Part shown: piece by piece, positions 19,340 to 34,600 of the stretch
Layout: each line of letters opens with the position of its first letter
Numbering within the stretch: the stretch's first letter is position 1
Source: Vitis vinifera
Taxonomy: Eukaryota; Streptophyta; Magnoliopsida; Vitales; Vitaceae
Length of the DNA: 64,000 bases
Direction: 5' to 3'
NCBI RefSeq assembly: GCF_030704535.1
Contig: NC_081822.1
Span: forward strand, 36,354,001 to 36,418,000
Notes under the pieces: generated by a model
Database searches by the model: none
Told to the model about the DNA's origin: nothing
The model's input: the letters and a program-made list of their open reading frames with translations, nothing else
Position numbers and translations under genes: made by a program

Positions 19340-21955
19340 GCACCGTGATTTTAACTTTGTGGGGATGGCCCGGAGAGCACTGAGCCTACAATTAGGAACC
19401 GATCACATCCACACGTTACCACACCTACAATTTGGGGAGGCTACCATCTTCAGTCTTCAGCCGCTGCCACCAACGATGAAGCCATCTCATTCAGACACTG
19501 CCATGAAAATAAAAAATACTTCTCTTCAAATTTCTTATGGTTTTCAATGAAATGATCATGAGCGAGCTAAGCTGATGTCAAAAAGAAAGAAAACAAAAAT
19601 CACAGTTGCTATAAAAATGAGTCATGTCAATTTTCGTACTATTTAAAATGCGATTTTAGAGACATACAATACAAAATTCTCACAAAATAAGCTTCCCCTC
19701 TCGCCCCTAATTGCAACAATTTTGTCCTTGAAGCGATATATTCAGTTACCCTTCTGTGATCACAAGCAAAAAGGAGTTATATATACCAAGAGAGCTAAGA
19801 GATTTTATTTCCCGAGAAAGTCCTGCCAAAAAATTCCCCCAAACGTGAAAGTGGTGCAAACATGACAAACGATAATTGATTATTGATTAAGGGCCCCTTT
19901 TGTGGGGAAAGTTATCACTTTTTGTTTCTGCCGGTGCAAAATTCAATTCTTTCTGTCTCTTTCAACTCTTAGTTCTTAGGCATTAGGCAGCTCTGGGTCA
20001 ATGGATTGTGAGATGAAGTTCGGAGAAGGAGCTCCAATGAGGACGAGTAATCCCAGATATTTCTGTCGTTGTTATCTTCAAGCAATATAAAAAGGTGCGC
20101 GTGCCGCCTCAATAGTGACTGCAGGCCTAAGTTTGATGCTCTTTCCATGAGCTTTCTCTTGGGGTAGCAAAGGGCATGCTGCACAAATTCTTGAGTTAGG
20201 TGTGCTACAATCAATTAATATAGATAAGGTACAACGTTCATAAAGTACAAAGTTCCGATCACTTAATAACAATTACTTAATGACTAATATGAGTTCCTTA
20301 TTCTCTTGTAGATAATAGTTTGTTTGATTGAATATATATATACTTATGTTTCATCGGTAAAACCCTTCATTATATGCTAGGAAGCGGCACATAATTTTTA
20401 CAAGGTAAGGATGATTATGGTCAAGGCATTGGCTCGAGGGAAAGGTTCTTTGCATATGCATGTGTTCCCATAAGATTGTATAAAAATTGTTCGTTTTAGG
20501 TCTAATAGACCATTGATATTATTTGCTTTGGATCTATTAAACTTTCAGAGCTTTAAAATACGTCTACACGTTTATGAGGAAGTCATATACATAGTGCCAA
20601 GAACTTTTTTATTTATATCACATGTGTGATATCATAATTATCCCTATGATGTTGTATTCCACAAGATTATCTTGCACTGATAAACAAACTCCCTTATTGG
20701 GACCAAGAATCAATTTTAATACCATTTATAATAGTTAACTTCTAACTATATAAATATTATATGTTTTAAACTTTATAAGTCTTTATGATTTTAAAACGCA
20801 TGATTAAAAGGAATTTATATATAGTGTCAAAAAAAAAAAAATCTCTATCCGATATGGATATCATAGTATATAAAAGCAAGTTTTTTCTATATGATTGTAA
20901 TAAATAATTGATATCAAATATTATTCTTAACTGAGTAAACACCCTTAGAACTATATATGACTTTAAAATCCTTAAATCATGTACCAAAAAACAATTTTTT
21001 TTGTACATGATTGTAATACTTGATATCAAACACTATATATAGTAATATTTTCTTAACTGAGAAAACACCCCTTAAAACTATGAGTTTAAAGTCCTAAATA
21101 TTCATTAAACTTATAATCAGACAATATTTACGTAGGAGTTAAGGAGTAGGTCATTATAAATAGTATCAAATTAAATTTTTCATCCCTTATTTTAGATTCT
21201 GTCTACGTGACTCCATAGTCTTATCATATATCTCTTAAGAGAAAGTGATTATGATTTTCCATGTTCAATAGGAAAAAAATGCATATAGATTAAAATATGT
21301 CTAGAAGTCGTGGTCCGTGATGCCCTTTGGACCCCTGAATAGACACTATGCGGACTCGGGAAGGTTGAATTATTTCTTGGAAAGACCAGTGAGAACATAA
21401 CCCAACCAGCTTGAGGAGTGCATGGTTTCACACAGCCAAGGCGCATAAAATGTCTTGGTTCATTTTGTGAGTTCATTTTTTGTTTGACTGTAAAATTCTT
21501 CTGACACGGCCAAACAAGGGGAATGCCCTTTGAAATGTGTGAAGCATGTGGTCGGTTGCATGCTCTTCCTCCACTTGACTTTGTTGAACAAAACTTTTCC
21601 CCACATGTTTCAAGGAAGGTTACAAAATGTGTTACATAACCTGTCCTTACAATCTCATAGAGATGAAATATCTATCTTGTTTGATTTTCTCATACTAGTG
21701 CCTATTTGTTAGTGTGTCGAAATGGTATTTGTTAGTGTCCATCCAATTGTTAATGGCTTATTTCTAATGTTGAAGCTTCTTGAAAATGATGGATATGAGT
21801 TCTGTGACACGAAACCGATCGAATTGACATCACAAGAGTAAAGGACATATTGACGCTGATTTACTCGATCATTCTGCTTACATTACGTAGTGGAACAAAT
21901 TAATATATGCTATGGAGCTATTAGATTTTATAATTATTTTCCTTCATGAAAGGAT

Positions 21956-21956
<1 letters not shown>
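19340..21956. other. Intergenic DNA, no gene recognised
   Basis: AT-rich spacer. Two related blocks around 20930-20965 and 21050-21085 share TTCTTAACTGAG(A/T)AAACACCC..TTA(G/A)AACTAT, and another pair holds TATGATTGTAATA around 20890 and 21008, indicating a local diverged duplication. Overlapping minus-strand ORFs at 19969-20272 are more GC-rich than their surroundings but have no domain I can name. Confidence 0.4.

Positions 21957-21958
<2 letters not shown>

Positions 21959-21998
<40 letters not shown>
21959..21998. repeat. (AT)n microsatellite
   Basis: About twenty uninterrupted AT dinucleotides. It lies at the edge of the ATATCG-rich repeat region that follows. Confidence 0.95.
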
Positions 21999-22002
<4 letters not shown>

Positions 22003-22700
22003 ACTTTGATTTTACGGATATATTGGATATATCGAATATATCTCGACAGATATTTAAAAAAATAATATTAATATGTCTAAAATTGATCAAAATTTATTAA
22101 AATATAAAAAAAACTTCATAAAAATATAATTAGAAGTATAATAGATATTTTTAAATTGTTTTATTAAAGAATTTGATATATGTATAATATGATCATCATA
22201 TTTAATTCAATTGTATTAAATGATATAAAATAAATTGTGATATATGTACAATTCTTTAATATTTAATTAATATATTAATGATATTAAAAATACTATGAAG
22301 AAAATTATCATGATAATTTTAATATTTTTGGTAATCAATTAAAAGAAATTTTTGCATTTAATTATAAAATAATTATAATTAATTTGCTCTCTAAAATATT
22401 TTTTTAATATTTTCTTTATATAACGACTTTGAATATATATCTATAGTGTCTTATATTCAACAAGGGGCAAACTTGCCCTAGTAGTAAGGTGGCTTGAACC
22501 CTAAACACTTGGGGTTCGAGTCCCCTTAACAACAAAAATTGGAATTTTTGAGGAGCACTGTATAGCGAGTTTGACGTACCCGACGAAATATCGCAAATTT
22601 TTGAAGATTTTTCCCAAAATTTAGAACCATATTTCTCCACTAAATATCGTTTTCATAACCTTTAATATACGATATATCACCGATATATCTCGATATTTTT
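21999..22700. mobile_element. Repeat region with ATATCG motifs and an embedded SINE-like sequence
   Basis: Both ends carry related ATATC-rich sequence: ATATTGGATATATCGAATATATCTCGACAG at the left (about 22019-22048) and CGATATATCACCGATATATCTCGATAT at the right (about 22670-22696). The interior is very AT-rich until a tRNA-like segment at about 22479-22523. It looks like a non-autonomous repeat, but its exact boundaries and class are not resolved. Confidence 0.4.
22479..22523 (+). repeat. tRNA-derived promoter (A and B boxes), SINE-like
   Basis: TAGTAGTAAGG (22479-22489) fits a polymerase III A box and GGTTCGAGTCC (22513-22523) fits a B box, at SINE-like spacing. There is no cloverleaf for a functional tRNA. 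It probably marks the 5' head of a tRNA-derived SINE or a tRNA-like piece inside a larger repeat. Confidence 0.5.
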
Positions 22701-23146
22701 TTCCATGCATGTAAGTATTATTTACTCTAAACCAATGTATCTCACAACTTTAAAATGAGTCTACTCAATTAAAAAAAGTCTGCTATATAAATATAAATAA
22801 ATAAATATATATACATATAGTGTTAGAAACTTATTTTTTTTTATTGGTATTATATTGGATATCACAATCATGCCATACGCATAAAACATTTTTAGTTTGT
22901 TCTCACAAGATTATGAGATCACTCAAAGTCTCACACAAGGGTTGGGAATCGATTCTCATACCATTCTACAAGACCTGCTCCCTCCCATTATAGATGTCAA
23001 AGGGAGCATGTGGTTACAAGTATTTGTGAGATTATGCCACTAGACATTCGGTCTAATTTTAACATAAGGCAACCAAAGCATACCCCTTAATGTCTGGTCA
23101 TGGCTTTGCTACGAGTGATTTGCAATGGATTTGGATGCTTGATTAG
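22701..23146. other. Intergenic DNA before copia insertion
   Basis: Non-coding. Contains an ATAAATAAATA-type short repeat near 22788-22812 and the flank of the copia element, ending in ATTAG (23142-23146), which matches the other flank ATAAG (27689-27693) at four of five positions. Confidence 0.4.
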
Positions 23147-23435
23147 TGTTGAAGACATGCTTAGGACTATTGATGTGGTGTCATAAATTTTTTTAGTTCT
23201 TTTGAATGTTTCAAAGTTGTTGTTGTTAGCTTTTAGGTGTTGGTTGTTTTTCTGTTTTGTATGTTTTGTTCATGGCTTAATCCTTTGTCCACATTTATAG
23301 TGGGTAGTTGTTGATTAAGTTTTTATAATAACTTCTAATGATTAATGAATTATTGTTGTTCTGGTTTGTTTTACTTCTACGATATTTTCATGTTTTTCTT
23401 CATTTTTGTTTTTTTTTTTAAAAAAAAAAACTACA
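23147..23435 (+). repeat. 5' LTR of copia element (289 bp)
   Basis: Begins TGTTGAAGACATGC and ends in a T-run, an A-run and CTACA. It is nearly the same as 27398-27688 (for example GGTGTTGGTTGTTTTTCTG, GGGTAGTTGTTGATTAAG and TTGTTGTTCTGGTTTGTTTT in both). Confidence 0.9.
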
Positions 23436-23499
23436 AATGGTATCAGAGCTTCTATTCTTAAGAGACCAGTGGTGTTTAGGTTGAGTTCTCAAAGACGCC

Positions 23500-26400
23500 A
23501 TGGAAGCCGAATCAAGCTTTTCTTCAATCGCCCCTCTAGTCTTCGATGGTGACAATTATCAATTTTGAGCCGTTAAGATGGAGACGTACCTTGATGTTAT
23601 GGACCTTTAAGAAGTTGTGGAAGAGGATTATGAAATCATTCTTCTTCCAAACAATCCAACGATGGCTCAGATTAAGCATCATAAGGAAAGAAAAACAAAT
23701 AAGTCCAAGGCAAAAGCTTGCTTGTTTCCTGTTGTTTCTTCCATAATCTTTACTTGCATCATGTCATTAAGATCAGCAAAGATGATCTGGGATTATCTCA
23801 AGACGAAATACGAAGGAGATGAAAGAATAAGAGGAATGCAAGTTCTAAATCTGATTCGGGACTTTGAGTTACAGAAGATGAAGGAGACTGAATCCATCAA
23901 AGGGTATTCTGACAGGTTGCTTGACATTGCAAACCGAGTTAGATTACTTGGTTCTTCCTTGCCAAACTCAAGAATAGTTGAAAAAATCCTTGTGATGATG
24001 CTTAAAAGATTTGAGGCATCCATTATAGCCTTAGAAAACACTAAGGACTTGTCAATGATCACACTCTCAGAGCTTTTAAATGCACTATAAGCACAAGAGC
24101 AAAGAAAAGTTATGAGGTAGGACGGTGCTATCGAGGGAGCTTTACCATTCAAGCATCATGGGAATGCAAGAAATAACAAGAATAAGAAGGGTAAAAAAAC
24201 ATCAAGGCTCAAATGGAGAATATACTAAAAACAACAACAAGAGCAAAACTGGAAACAAAAAGGAACCCCATCCTCCCTATCAGCATTGTGGTGGAAAATC
24301 TCATCCGTATTTCAAATGTTGGAGAAGACCTGACGCCAAGTGCACCAAATGCAACTAGATGGGGCATGAAGCTGTCATATGCAAAAACAAAAATCAGCAA
24401 CATGATGAAGAGGTATAGGTTGTTAATCAAGAGGAGGATCAATTGTTTGTGCCTAAATGTTTCTCTGGCATGGAATCAAGTGAGAGTTGGCTCATTGATA
24501 GTGGTTGCACTAACCACATGACACATAGGATCTATTCAAGGAACTAAGAAGCACAAACACGTCGAAGGTTCGAATTGGAAATCGCTAGTACATAATTGTG
24601 GAAGAAAATGGAACAGTTGCAATTTCAAGTTGTTCAGGTACAAAGCTCATTTCTGATGTGTTGTATGTCCCTGAAATAAATCAAAATTTGTTAAGTGTTG
24701 GACAACTAATTGAAAAGGATTATAAAGTTGTGTTTGAAGACAAAAGTTGCTTAATTAAAGATGCGGTTGGCCAAAGTATTTTCAGAGTAAAAATGAGAGG
24801 GAGAAACTTTGCTCTAAATCCATTAGAGGAGGAGCAAATCACTTTCCCAATCAAAGAAAATATCACAAAGGTGTGGCACAAAAGGCTTGGGCACTAACAT
24901 CATTAGGGGTTGTTACAAATGAAATCTAAGATAATGGTGAATGACCTTTCAGACCTTGATGATCACATTCCAAATTGCAAAGCATGTCAGTTTGGTAAGC
25001 AAAACATAAAACCATTACCTAAGGTGACATGGAGAGCATCAAAGAAGCTACAATTGATTCATTCAAACATTGTTGGCCCTCAAAGAACACCTTCTTTAAA
25101 ATGTAGTCTTTATTATGTTGTATTTATTGATGATTTTACTCAGACGCGTTGGATTTTCTTTTTGAAGCATAAATCAAAGGTAGCACAAGTCTTCTAGAAA
25201 TTTAAAGTCAAAATGGAAAATGAGAGTGGTTGTAGAATTCAAACTCTCATATCAGACAATGGCAAGGAATACACATCTGAATCATTCAATTGATTCTGCG
25301 ATGAGGCAAGCATTCAACATTAATTTACCACTTCATATACTCCGCAACAAAATGGAGTAAGTGAAAGATAGAACGGATACATTTTGGAGATGACAAGATG
25401 TATGTTACATGAGAAGAATCTACCTAAGTAGTTCTGGGCAGAAGCAACACACACAATTGTCTTCTTGCAAAACAAGCTTCCCATAAGAGCAATGAAGGAT
25501 CAAACACCCTCTGAGGCATGGTATGGCTATAAACCATCCTTGCATTTCCTTAAAATATTTGGTTGTTTGTGCTTCACTCACATTCCACAGATCAAGAGAG
25601 ATAAGCTAGATAAAAGAGCACTTCTAGGCATCTTCATTGGCTACAACTCGGTTATAAAAGCTTATAAAGTTTTTCAGCCATAAACTAGAAATATTGTTAT
25701 AAGCGGGGTTGTGCACTTTGTGGAAGATGAAAAATGGAACTGGGAAAATGCGAAACAGAATAATGGAAATTGGCAAAATGACATGGTAGATGATGTTCCA
25801 ATTAGAGGCACGAGGTTGCTTTCTGATGTATATCAGAGATGCAATATTGCTGCATGTGAACCTACAGACCATGAAGAAGCAATGAAGAATCAGAATTGGA
25901 TGATTGCAATAAAGGAGGAGCTATTAATGATAGAGAAAAACAAAACATGGATTCTTGTTGAAAGGCTTAGAGACGGGAAGGTGATTGGAGTTAAATGGGT
26001 GTATAGAACTAAGCTTAATGTTGATGGTCCTATTAACAAAAACAAAGCAAGACTTGTTGTGAAAGGTTATAATCAAATTTTTGGCATGGACTACTAGGAT
26101 ATGTTTGCTCCAATTGCTCGATTAGATAACATTAGGCTACTACTTGATGTAGCTACTCAAAAAGATTGGAGAGTGTATCAACTTGATGTCAGATTAGCCT
26201 TCTTAAACGGTTACTTGTAGGAAGAAATCTATGTTGAGCAACCTAAGGGCTTTGTGAAGGAAGGAGAAGAAGACAAGGTTTAACTTCTCAAGAAGGGTCT
26301 TTATGGCCTGAAACAAGCTCCAAGAGCTTGGTACAGCAGAATCGATGAACATTTGCTGAATTTAAGATTTTCTAAAAGCTTATCTGAATCAACATTATAT

Positions 26401-27385
26401 GTCAAGCACAATGGAGCTAGCATTCTTATCATCTCATTGTACGTGGATGATCTACTTGTGACTGGGAACCACACAAGTCTTGTGGAGAAGTTTAAGCTAG
26501 AGATGATGGAAGTTTTTGAGATGATGGATCTAGGTTTGATGACTTTTTTCCTTGGAATGGAAATCAAATAGAGTGAACATGAAGTTTTTATTTGTCAGAA
26601 GAAATACACCAAAGAGATACTCAAGAAGTTCAAAGTAGATGAATGCAAGGAGATAAGAACTCCTATGAATCAAAAGGAGAAGCTCAATAAAGATTATGGA
26701 ACTGACATGATTGATCAGACATATTTCAAAAGCACGATTGGTTGCTTGATGTATCTCACAACAACAAGGCCCGACATCTTGACTGTTGTAACCATTTTGT
26801 CTCGGTTTATACATTGTGCAAGTGAAATGCATCTCAAGGTAGCAAAGAGGGTGATTAGATATGTTGAAGGCACCTATGATTTTGGCATCAAATTTGCAAG
26901 AAGCAAAGAGTTTGAGCTGGTTGGTTTTTCAGATAGTGATTGGGAAGGCTCCATTGATGATATGAGGAGTACTTCAGGCTAGTGTTTCACTTTTGGTTCT
27001 AGTTTTTTCTCTTGGTGCTCGAAAAAACCAAGAAATTGTAGCCTAATCTACAGCTGAAGCAAAGTTTATTACTGCCACAGCTGTATTAAATCAAGCTATT
27101 TGGCTAAGGAATATCTTAAATGATCTTAACATGGAGTAAAAGGAAAGCACGAAGACACTTATTGACAACCAAGTTGTCATTGTTATCTCTTATAATCCTA
27201 TGTTTCATGGGAAAACTAAGCATTTTAATATTAAGTTATTCTTCTTAAGAGAAGTGCAGAAAGATGGAGATGTGATTCTTCTCTATTGCAAAGCAAAAGA
27301 TCAAGTTGTGGATGTTTTCACCAAGCCACTACAAGTTAGCAAATTTGAATTTTTAAAGACAAAACTCGGTGTTTGCAATTCCTGA
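23500..27385 (+). pseudogene. copia gag-pol, multiple stops
   Basis: Starts at ATG 23500 (MEAESSFSS, PLVFDGDNYQF), with an early TGA where copia gag has Trp (YQxWAVKMETYL). Gag continues with IWDYLKTKYEGDERIRGMQV. A CCHC-like zinc knuckle is degraded near 24285-24355. Integrase parts: KVWHKRLGH with ..CKACQFGKQ (24870-25010), VFIDDFTQTRWIFFLKHKS, LISDNGKEYTSE, QQNGVSER. Reverse transcriptase: IGVKWVYRTKLN, GLYGLKQAPRAWYSRID, SLYVDDLLVTGN (about 26440). RNase H: GCLMYLTTTRPDI, GFSDSDWEGS, STAEAKF, HFNIKLFFLREVQ, DVFTKPL. Several stops sit where copia proteins usually have Gln, Arg or Trp, consistent with C-to-T type decay. Confidence 0.88.
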
Positions 27386-27397
27386 AGCAAGGAGGAG

Positions 27398-27688
27398 TGT
27401 TGAAGACATACTTAAGACTGTTAATGTGGTGTCATAAAGTTTTTAGTTGTTTTGAATGCTTCAAAGTTGTTGTTGCTAGCTTTTAGGTGTTGGTTGTTTT
27501 TCTGTTTTGCATGTTTTGTTCATGACTTAATCCTTTGTCCACGTTTATAGTGGGTAGTTGTTGATTAAGTTTTTATTATAATTTTTTATAATTAATGAAT
27601 TATTGTTGTTCTGGTTTGTTTTACTTTTGCAATATCTTTCTGTTTTTCTTCATCCTTGGTTTTTTTTTAAAAAAAAAAAAAACCTACA
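27398..27688 (+). repeat. 3' LTR of copia element (291 bp)
   Basis: Begins TGTTGAAGACATAC right after the purine tract GGAGGAG and ends CCTACA. It shares its length and almost all sequence with the 5' LTR. Confidence 0.9.
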
Positions 27689-27693
27689 ATAAG

Positions 27694-28335
27694 GATCCAG
27701 AATTTTTTTTCTTTTTTTAAATTGTTCATCTTCACTTGACTCTAATTTTATATTCCCATGGATTCAGAGCTAAGAGTTTTCTTCCATAGTTGGGTTGTAT
27801 ACTTACTTTCAGAATAAACGTAGGAGCTGTGCCAGTGGATCATGACCTGGCAGCAACTATAGCTGCTACCAGTATGATGAAGTCTAATTCAAACATGAAT
27901 CCTTCAGGCAGCTTTGGATTACAAGTTCAAAGAAATCAGGCTGTTTCATTTTGTTTAATCAACTCTAATTTGACAAATGATTTGGGATTTCAAACTAACT
28001 AAAAATTCAAGATCTGTTTTAGACAGAATTCAAAGTTGGTTTTAGGCCAAACAATTCAACTACCGTTGCTTTTATTCCCCCGCCTGTTTTATAGTTTTCA
28101 CACTGACACCAACCTTAAGGCTGTGTTTATATTATGGCAAACTTGTGATAATCAGCTCAGTCAAATTAGACTTAAATCTCATAATCACATAAACTCACCA
28201 TTGATGAATAATGCTAGAGGTCTGTGAAGTGGAATAGTTGGAATTTCAAGTACAAGGGATTAAGGTTAAATGCCTCGAAGGTCTCATTGAGATGTACAAT
28301 GCATTTAGAATTGAGTTGATGGGGCAGAAGAAAAA
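27694..28335. other. Region downstream of LHCB5, including its 3' UTR
   Basis: Non-coding stretch between the copia element and the LHCB5 stop codon. Its right part is presumably the 3' UTR of the minus-strand gene. A short plus-strand ORF at 27790-28002 has no recognisable domain and I treat it as chance. Confidence 0.4.
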
Positions 28336-30621
<2,286 letters not shown>

Positions 30622-30940
30622 GAGGGTCACCGGAAAGTTGAGTCTCCGGTAGTGGGAAGTGGAAGCAATGGGTGGTGGGGAGGGTGAGGAGGCAGATACT
30701 AAATGGTGGAGCTGGTGGATGTGGACGTGCCAAGTGGGATGGAGGTGATTGGTGGGAGAAGGGAAAGGCGTAATCTGAAGGGGAGTTGTGATAGGGTGGG
30801 TGGGGTGAGGTGGCAGATGATGGTGATGACGTGGAATGATCCTAAACTTGTTGGTCGCTTGTGTTTGGATAACACGGTCTATCCATTTTTGATGTTCTTC
30901 TGAGAGGACAGGGATGCTCTGCAATTAATTGTAGGAAAAG
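30622..30940 (-). promoter_or_regulatory. LHCB5 5' UTR and promoter region
   Basis: Region directly upstream of the LHCB5 start. It contains ACGT-core motifs (GGACGTGCC at about 30722-30730 and ATGACGTGG at about 30826-30834) and a CCAAT-type motif (ATTGG at 30759-30763 on the plus strand), element types common in light-regulated plant promoters. It is pyrimidine-rich on the coding strand. No experimental start site can be inferred, and an apparent upstream-open reading frame crosses it. Confidence 0.35.
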
Positions 30941-31662
30941 CAGGGATAAAATGTTCCATTGCCACTACTATTGATTTTTTGGTGCACAAAATTATTCATG
31001 GCCATGGCATAAAAATGAAACCTGAAATTGTGGTTGAGTCTTGAGAATCTGATACTAAGGTGGAAAAATGAACTCAAATCATCAATTATATTGATTTTTT
31101 AAAACTCTCCTCCAAAAACAAATGAGAAGAACTTAAAAATTATCATATTTTCTACTTTTAATAATAATTTATTTTTGTTTTTTTTGTTATTAAACATATT
31201 TTTCTATTTTTTTAAATAAAAAACTATTTTTAAAAACCGTTATCAAACTGATAAATGGTTTATAATGGTCTCTCATAAGTAATTTTGTCATAATAGGCTT
31301 GAAAATATAAATAAATAAATAAATCAACCCTTTCACCACCTTACAAGTATCTATATCATCCTTTGATCGACTAATCCCTTCATCACAAATCTTCGCCTGT
31401 ATTTAATTTACTCAATAACTATGGAGTTAAGTAATTTGGGTTTAGAGCTTAATTCAAAGGAAAAGTGAAGACTTGATCACACTGAGTCGTTTGCTTGTAA
31501 TAGCTTCAAAGATTAGAAACCCAAATATATGTATACAGTATAACTAAACATACACAGAAAAACAAAATGGTTTTGCACTTCATACATGGAGCCATTTCTG
31601 TAGAAAGTAAAAACCCTAGCAAGAGAACTTCAGATTAATTAGTAGACCCAAGAGTAGATTCT
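30941..31662. other. Intergenic spacer between LHCB5 and the glycine-rich gene
   Basis: AT-rich. Contains (AAAT)n near 31305-31323. The right part is probably the 3' UTR of the minus-strand glycine-rich protein gene. No ORF of note. Confidence 0.4.
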
Positions 31663-34600
31663 TCATCTCCTCCACTTCTCAATCTCCCTCTCAGTTGCTT
31701 TGATGAGCTTCTTGGTATTTCTAACAACCTCATCAACAAGAACACCGACGTCATCCCTGAAAATAGAATAGAGAAAAATAAATAAAAGAAAAAAAAAGTG
31801 GAAAAACATAGAATCAAAATTATTAAATTATTTTTCCATGCCTTTTCAAAATCATTTTATTTTTATTTTTTTCTCTTCCTTATGAAGCCTAAATAATTTA
31901 AAAAATACATAAGGTTCAAACTAATTTTAATAATATTTTATTCTCTTTTACATTTCATAGTAAAACAAATATGAGAAAATTATTTTTTTAAAATTTTTTC
32001 CTTGCCTTGGTACTTTCCTAAAGCCAAATATAACATAACGTTTTGCGTACAATATTTTCTAAATACCTATTACATATACTGAAAGTTTTTACATTATAAG
32101 GATATGTCATCAATTACACTTCTCAAATTGCTCATAAAGCTTCCGGCAATTTTTGGGGTTAAACACTCATGTCTTTAACAAATACTAGGACAAAAATGTG
32201 TATAAGTTCTATACAGCATAGTTTAGACATTTTGTTTTTTTTTTTATAGGCAACTAGCATGTGTATATATATAGTGTCTAAGTAAATGGAATGGCAAAGT
32301 ACACAATGCATGCAACAACCCCAAAAATAAAATAAGCATGCTTGAAGACGAGAGTTTACAGAATCCTAGAAGAAATGATCTTTTTTTGTGAGTTTTGGTG
32401 GGGGTAGGTGGGTGGGGTGGGTGTGAATTTGTTTTAAGAGCCAAAAGGGAGGACAAGATGATGTTTGAGCGTTTACTACAGGTAGAAACCTGCAAATACA
32501 CTTAAAAGAATTTCTCATCCATAAGAAAGCATCTCAAGTTGATAAGATCATGTTTGAAGGTTTAAGGCCGTTAGAAACCCAGAAAATGCACATAAAAGAT
32601 TCTTTTGTCCGAGAAAAAGCTTCGCAAGGTGAGAAAATGACATTTCAAAGTTTCATGCAATTAAAACCAAAACAACTGACGTATACTTACTGAGTAGGAA
32701 GATCTCGTCCCTTAAAAAGCTTTCCAACATTAGAGTATCTCCTGTATTCGTCATGTGCAACACCCCTCCCCACACCATAACCAAATCCTAAACCAACCCC
32801 ACATCCAGCACCAAATCCAACACCCAGCTGTAATCCGGGAATCCCAGGACCAAAGCCTATACCTGGAGTAAAAAATTGTTTAAGCATTCACACTTCCACT
32901 AAGCAGAAGAATTTTTCATTAAACATCATTTTGAATTAGGATCAAGGGGTAAGGAGCATTATCAATTGCTATATGAAATTTTGAGAAAGAAATTAATTGA
33001 AAACATAGATCCTAGGCAGTGCCATGTGGCATATACCTATTTCGGTTTGTTCATTTTTTCTGTACATTTAAAAAAATGAAAAAAGAAATAAAAATTCCAG
33101 ATGATTAGATTTTAAAAGAAAAAGGAAAGGATGACATAATGAAATGAAAATAAAGTAATGTCAGCAGACTCAATACCAACAGCATAATCTGAACAAAGAG
33201 AACAATTAAAACTCAAGCATGCCCAACCCAAAACACTAGCCCAGTTAAGATGCAAAACAATGCTAATCCTATCAACTATAAGCTTTTCCACCACAACTTA
33301 CTCCAAGGCCTGTCTTTATCCCCCACAGACCGTCAGGATCCCTTGCAAAGAAGACCTTTGTTAAGAAGCAATGAGATGCTACTCATCATCTACTTATCCT
33401 TGTAGCTGCCTAAACAATTCTCTAGCTCAACAAATGTGACAAACACCCTTCCCTCACCTCCAACCCCAAAGAAATCCCTCTAGAGCTTCTCTAACCTCAA
33501 AAAAACTGAAACCCACATCATAGTGGGCATAAAGTACACAAAGTAAGCTCCAAAGGTATTATGACTAAGAGTGAGGCTATCGACCTTGAATAAATATTGC
33601 CTCTTTCACAAGACTAGCAGGCTTTTATTTCAGGCTACCCCTCTTAAATAAAGGGCCCTGAACCTTTCCCCAGTTACCATTTCTTGATCTATCCACAATC
33701 TCTCACTATGCAAATACATGAACTAGCTTCTCAAGACTAATATTCCACTTCTTAAATCTTCCTACAAAGCGTTCAACTAATAGCTAAAATGCTAACACTC
33801 TACAATGTTTTTGAAAAATGATCTTCCCAATTTAAGAAAATGTACGAAGCAGCCCAAGCAAAACACTTATTACGCCCTTAACCCACCAGCCTAACTAAAA
33901 TTACTCCTACCAGTAAGCCAGTCAGAATATCTAACCAATTGAAGTCAACAACAAACTTGAAGACCCTTCTCATAGCCCAAGAAATTATCAAACTATTACA
34001 CCTCTTGTATGAGGATCTTACCACGTGAAAATCCCCTCCAATACACCATGGATTGCCTAATGGCCACTGCACACACTCTGCAATGCATTAGAAAATTGAT
34101 CCTCCCAATCTAAAAATTTGAAAGAAGGGGTCCAAGCAAGACAGTGATCACACCTTTAAGCCACCAACCCAAGTAAAACTGAAGTTCCTAAACCAACAAG
34201 AAAGCGAATCGGAAGCTTGAAAATTTGCTTCCAAGAGCGTGACCGCACAATTTCTTTCTTTTCTCTTTCTCAATTGTTCTGTTATTAAGAATAATTAAAA
34301 ATGGGGTCTTTGTTATTAAACATGGGCTTGTCTTGTTGAAGCAAACTCACATGTGAACCATAAAAACAGCCCTTATAAACCCTATTCCTATAACAAAGAC
34401 CCCATTTTTAATCATTCTTATCCATCCCTAAACCAAACCCTAACCCAAATTTTTCATTGAGTGCTGAACTCTAAAACCATCCAGCTGAATTCAAATTAAA
34501 ACCCCAAGAAATACAAAACCTCCACGGAGCTTAGGCAAATGGGAGTGGCTCAAAACCCAGAGATGTACCTCCAAGGAGGCCAACGCCAAGGCCGATGCCG

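Larger units (their letters stand above)
23147..27688 (+). mobile_element. Full-length, inactive Ty1/copia retrotransposon
   Basis: A 4.54 kb plus-strand element. The 5' LTR is 23147-23435 (TGTTGAAGAC..CTACA) and the 3' LTR 27398-27688, with the same ends and few differences by eye. The primer site TGGTATCAGAGC starts at 23438, the purine tract AAGGAGGAG lies at 27389-27397, and the likely decayed target duplication is ATTAG/ATAAG. The order of domains is gag, zinc knuckle, integrase, reverse transcriptase, RNase H, typical of copia. Multiple in-frame stops make it non-functional. Confidence 0.92.

Noticed and set aside
19969-20272. Overlapping minus-strand ORFs in a GC-richer patch; one frame has a CSTP..CP..P pattern loosely like SIAMESE-type cell-cycle inhibitors
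   Set aside because: The match is short, the spacing is wrong for that family, and no supporting exons are visible nearby.
22513-22523. B-box-like sequence as part of a real tRNA gene
   Set aside because: No acceptor stem or cloverleaf can be drawn around it; better explained as a SINE or tRNA-like repeat head.
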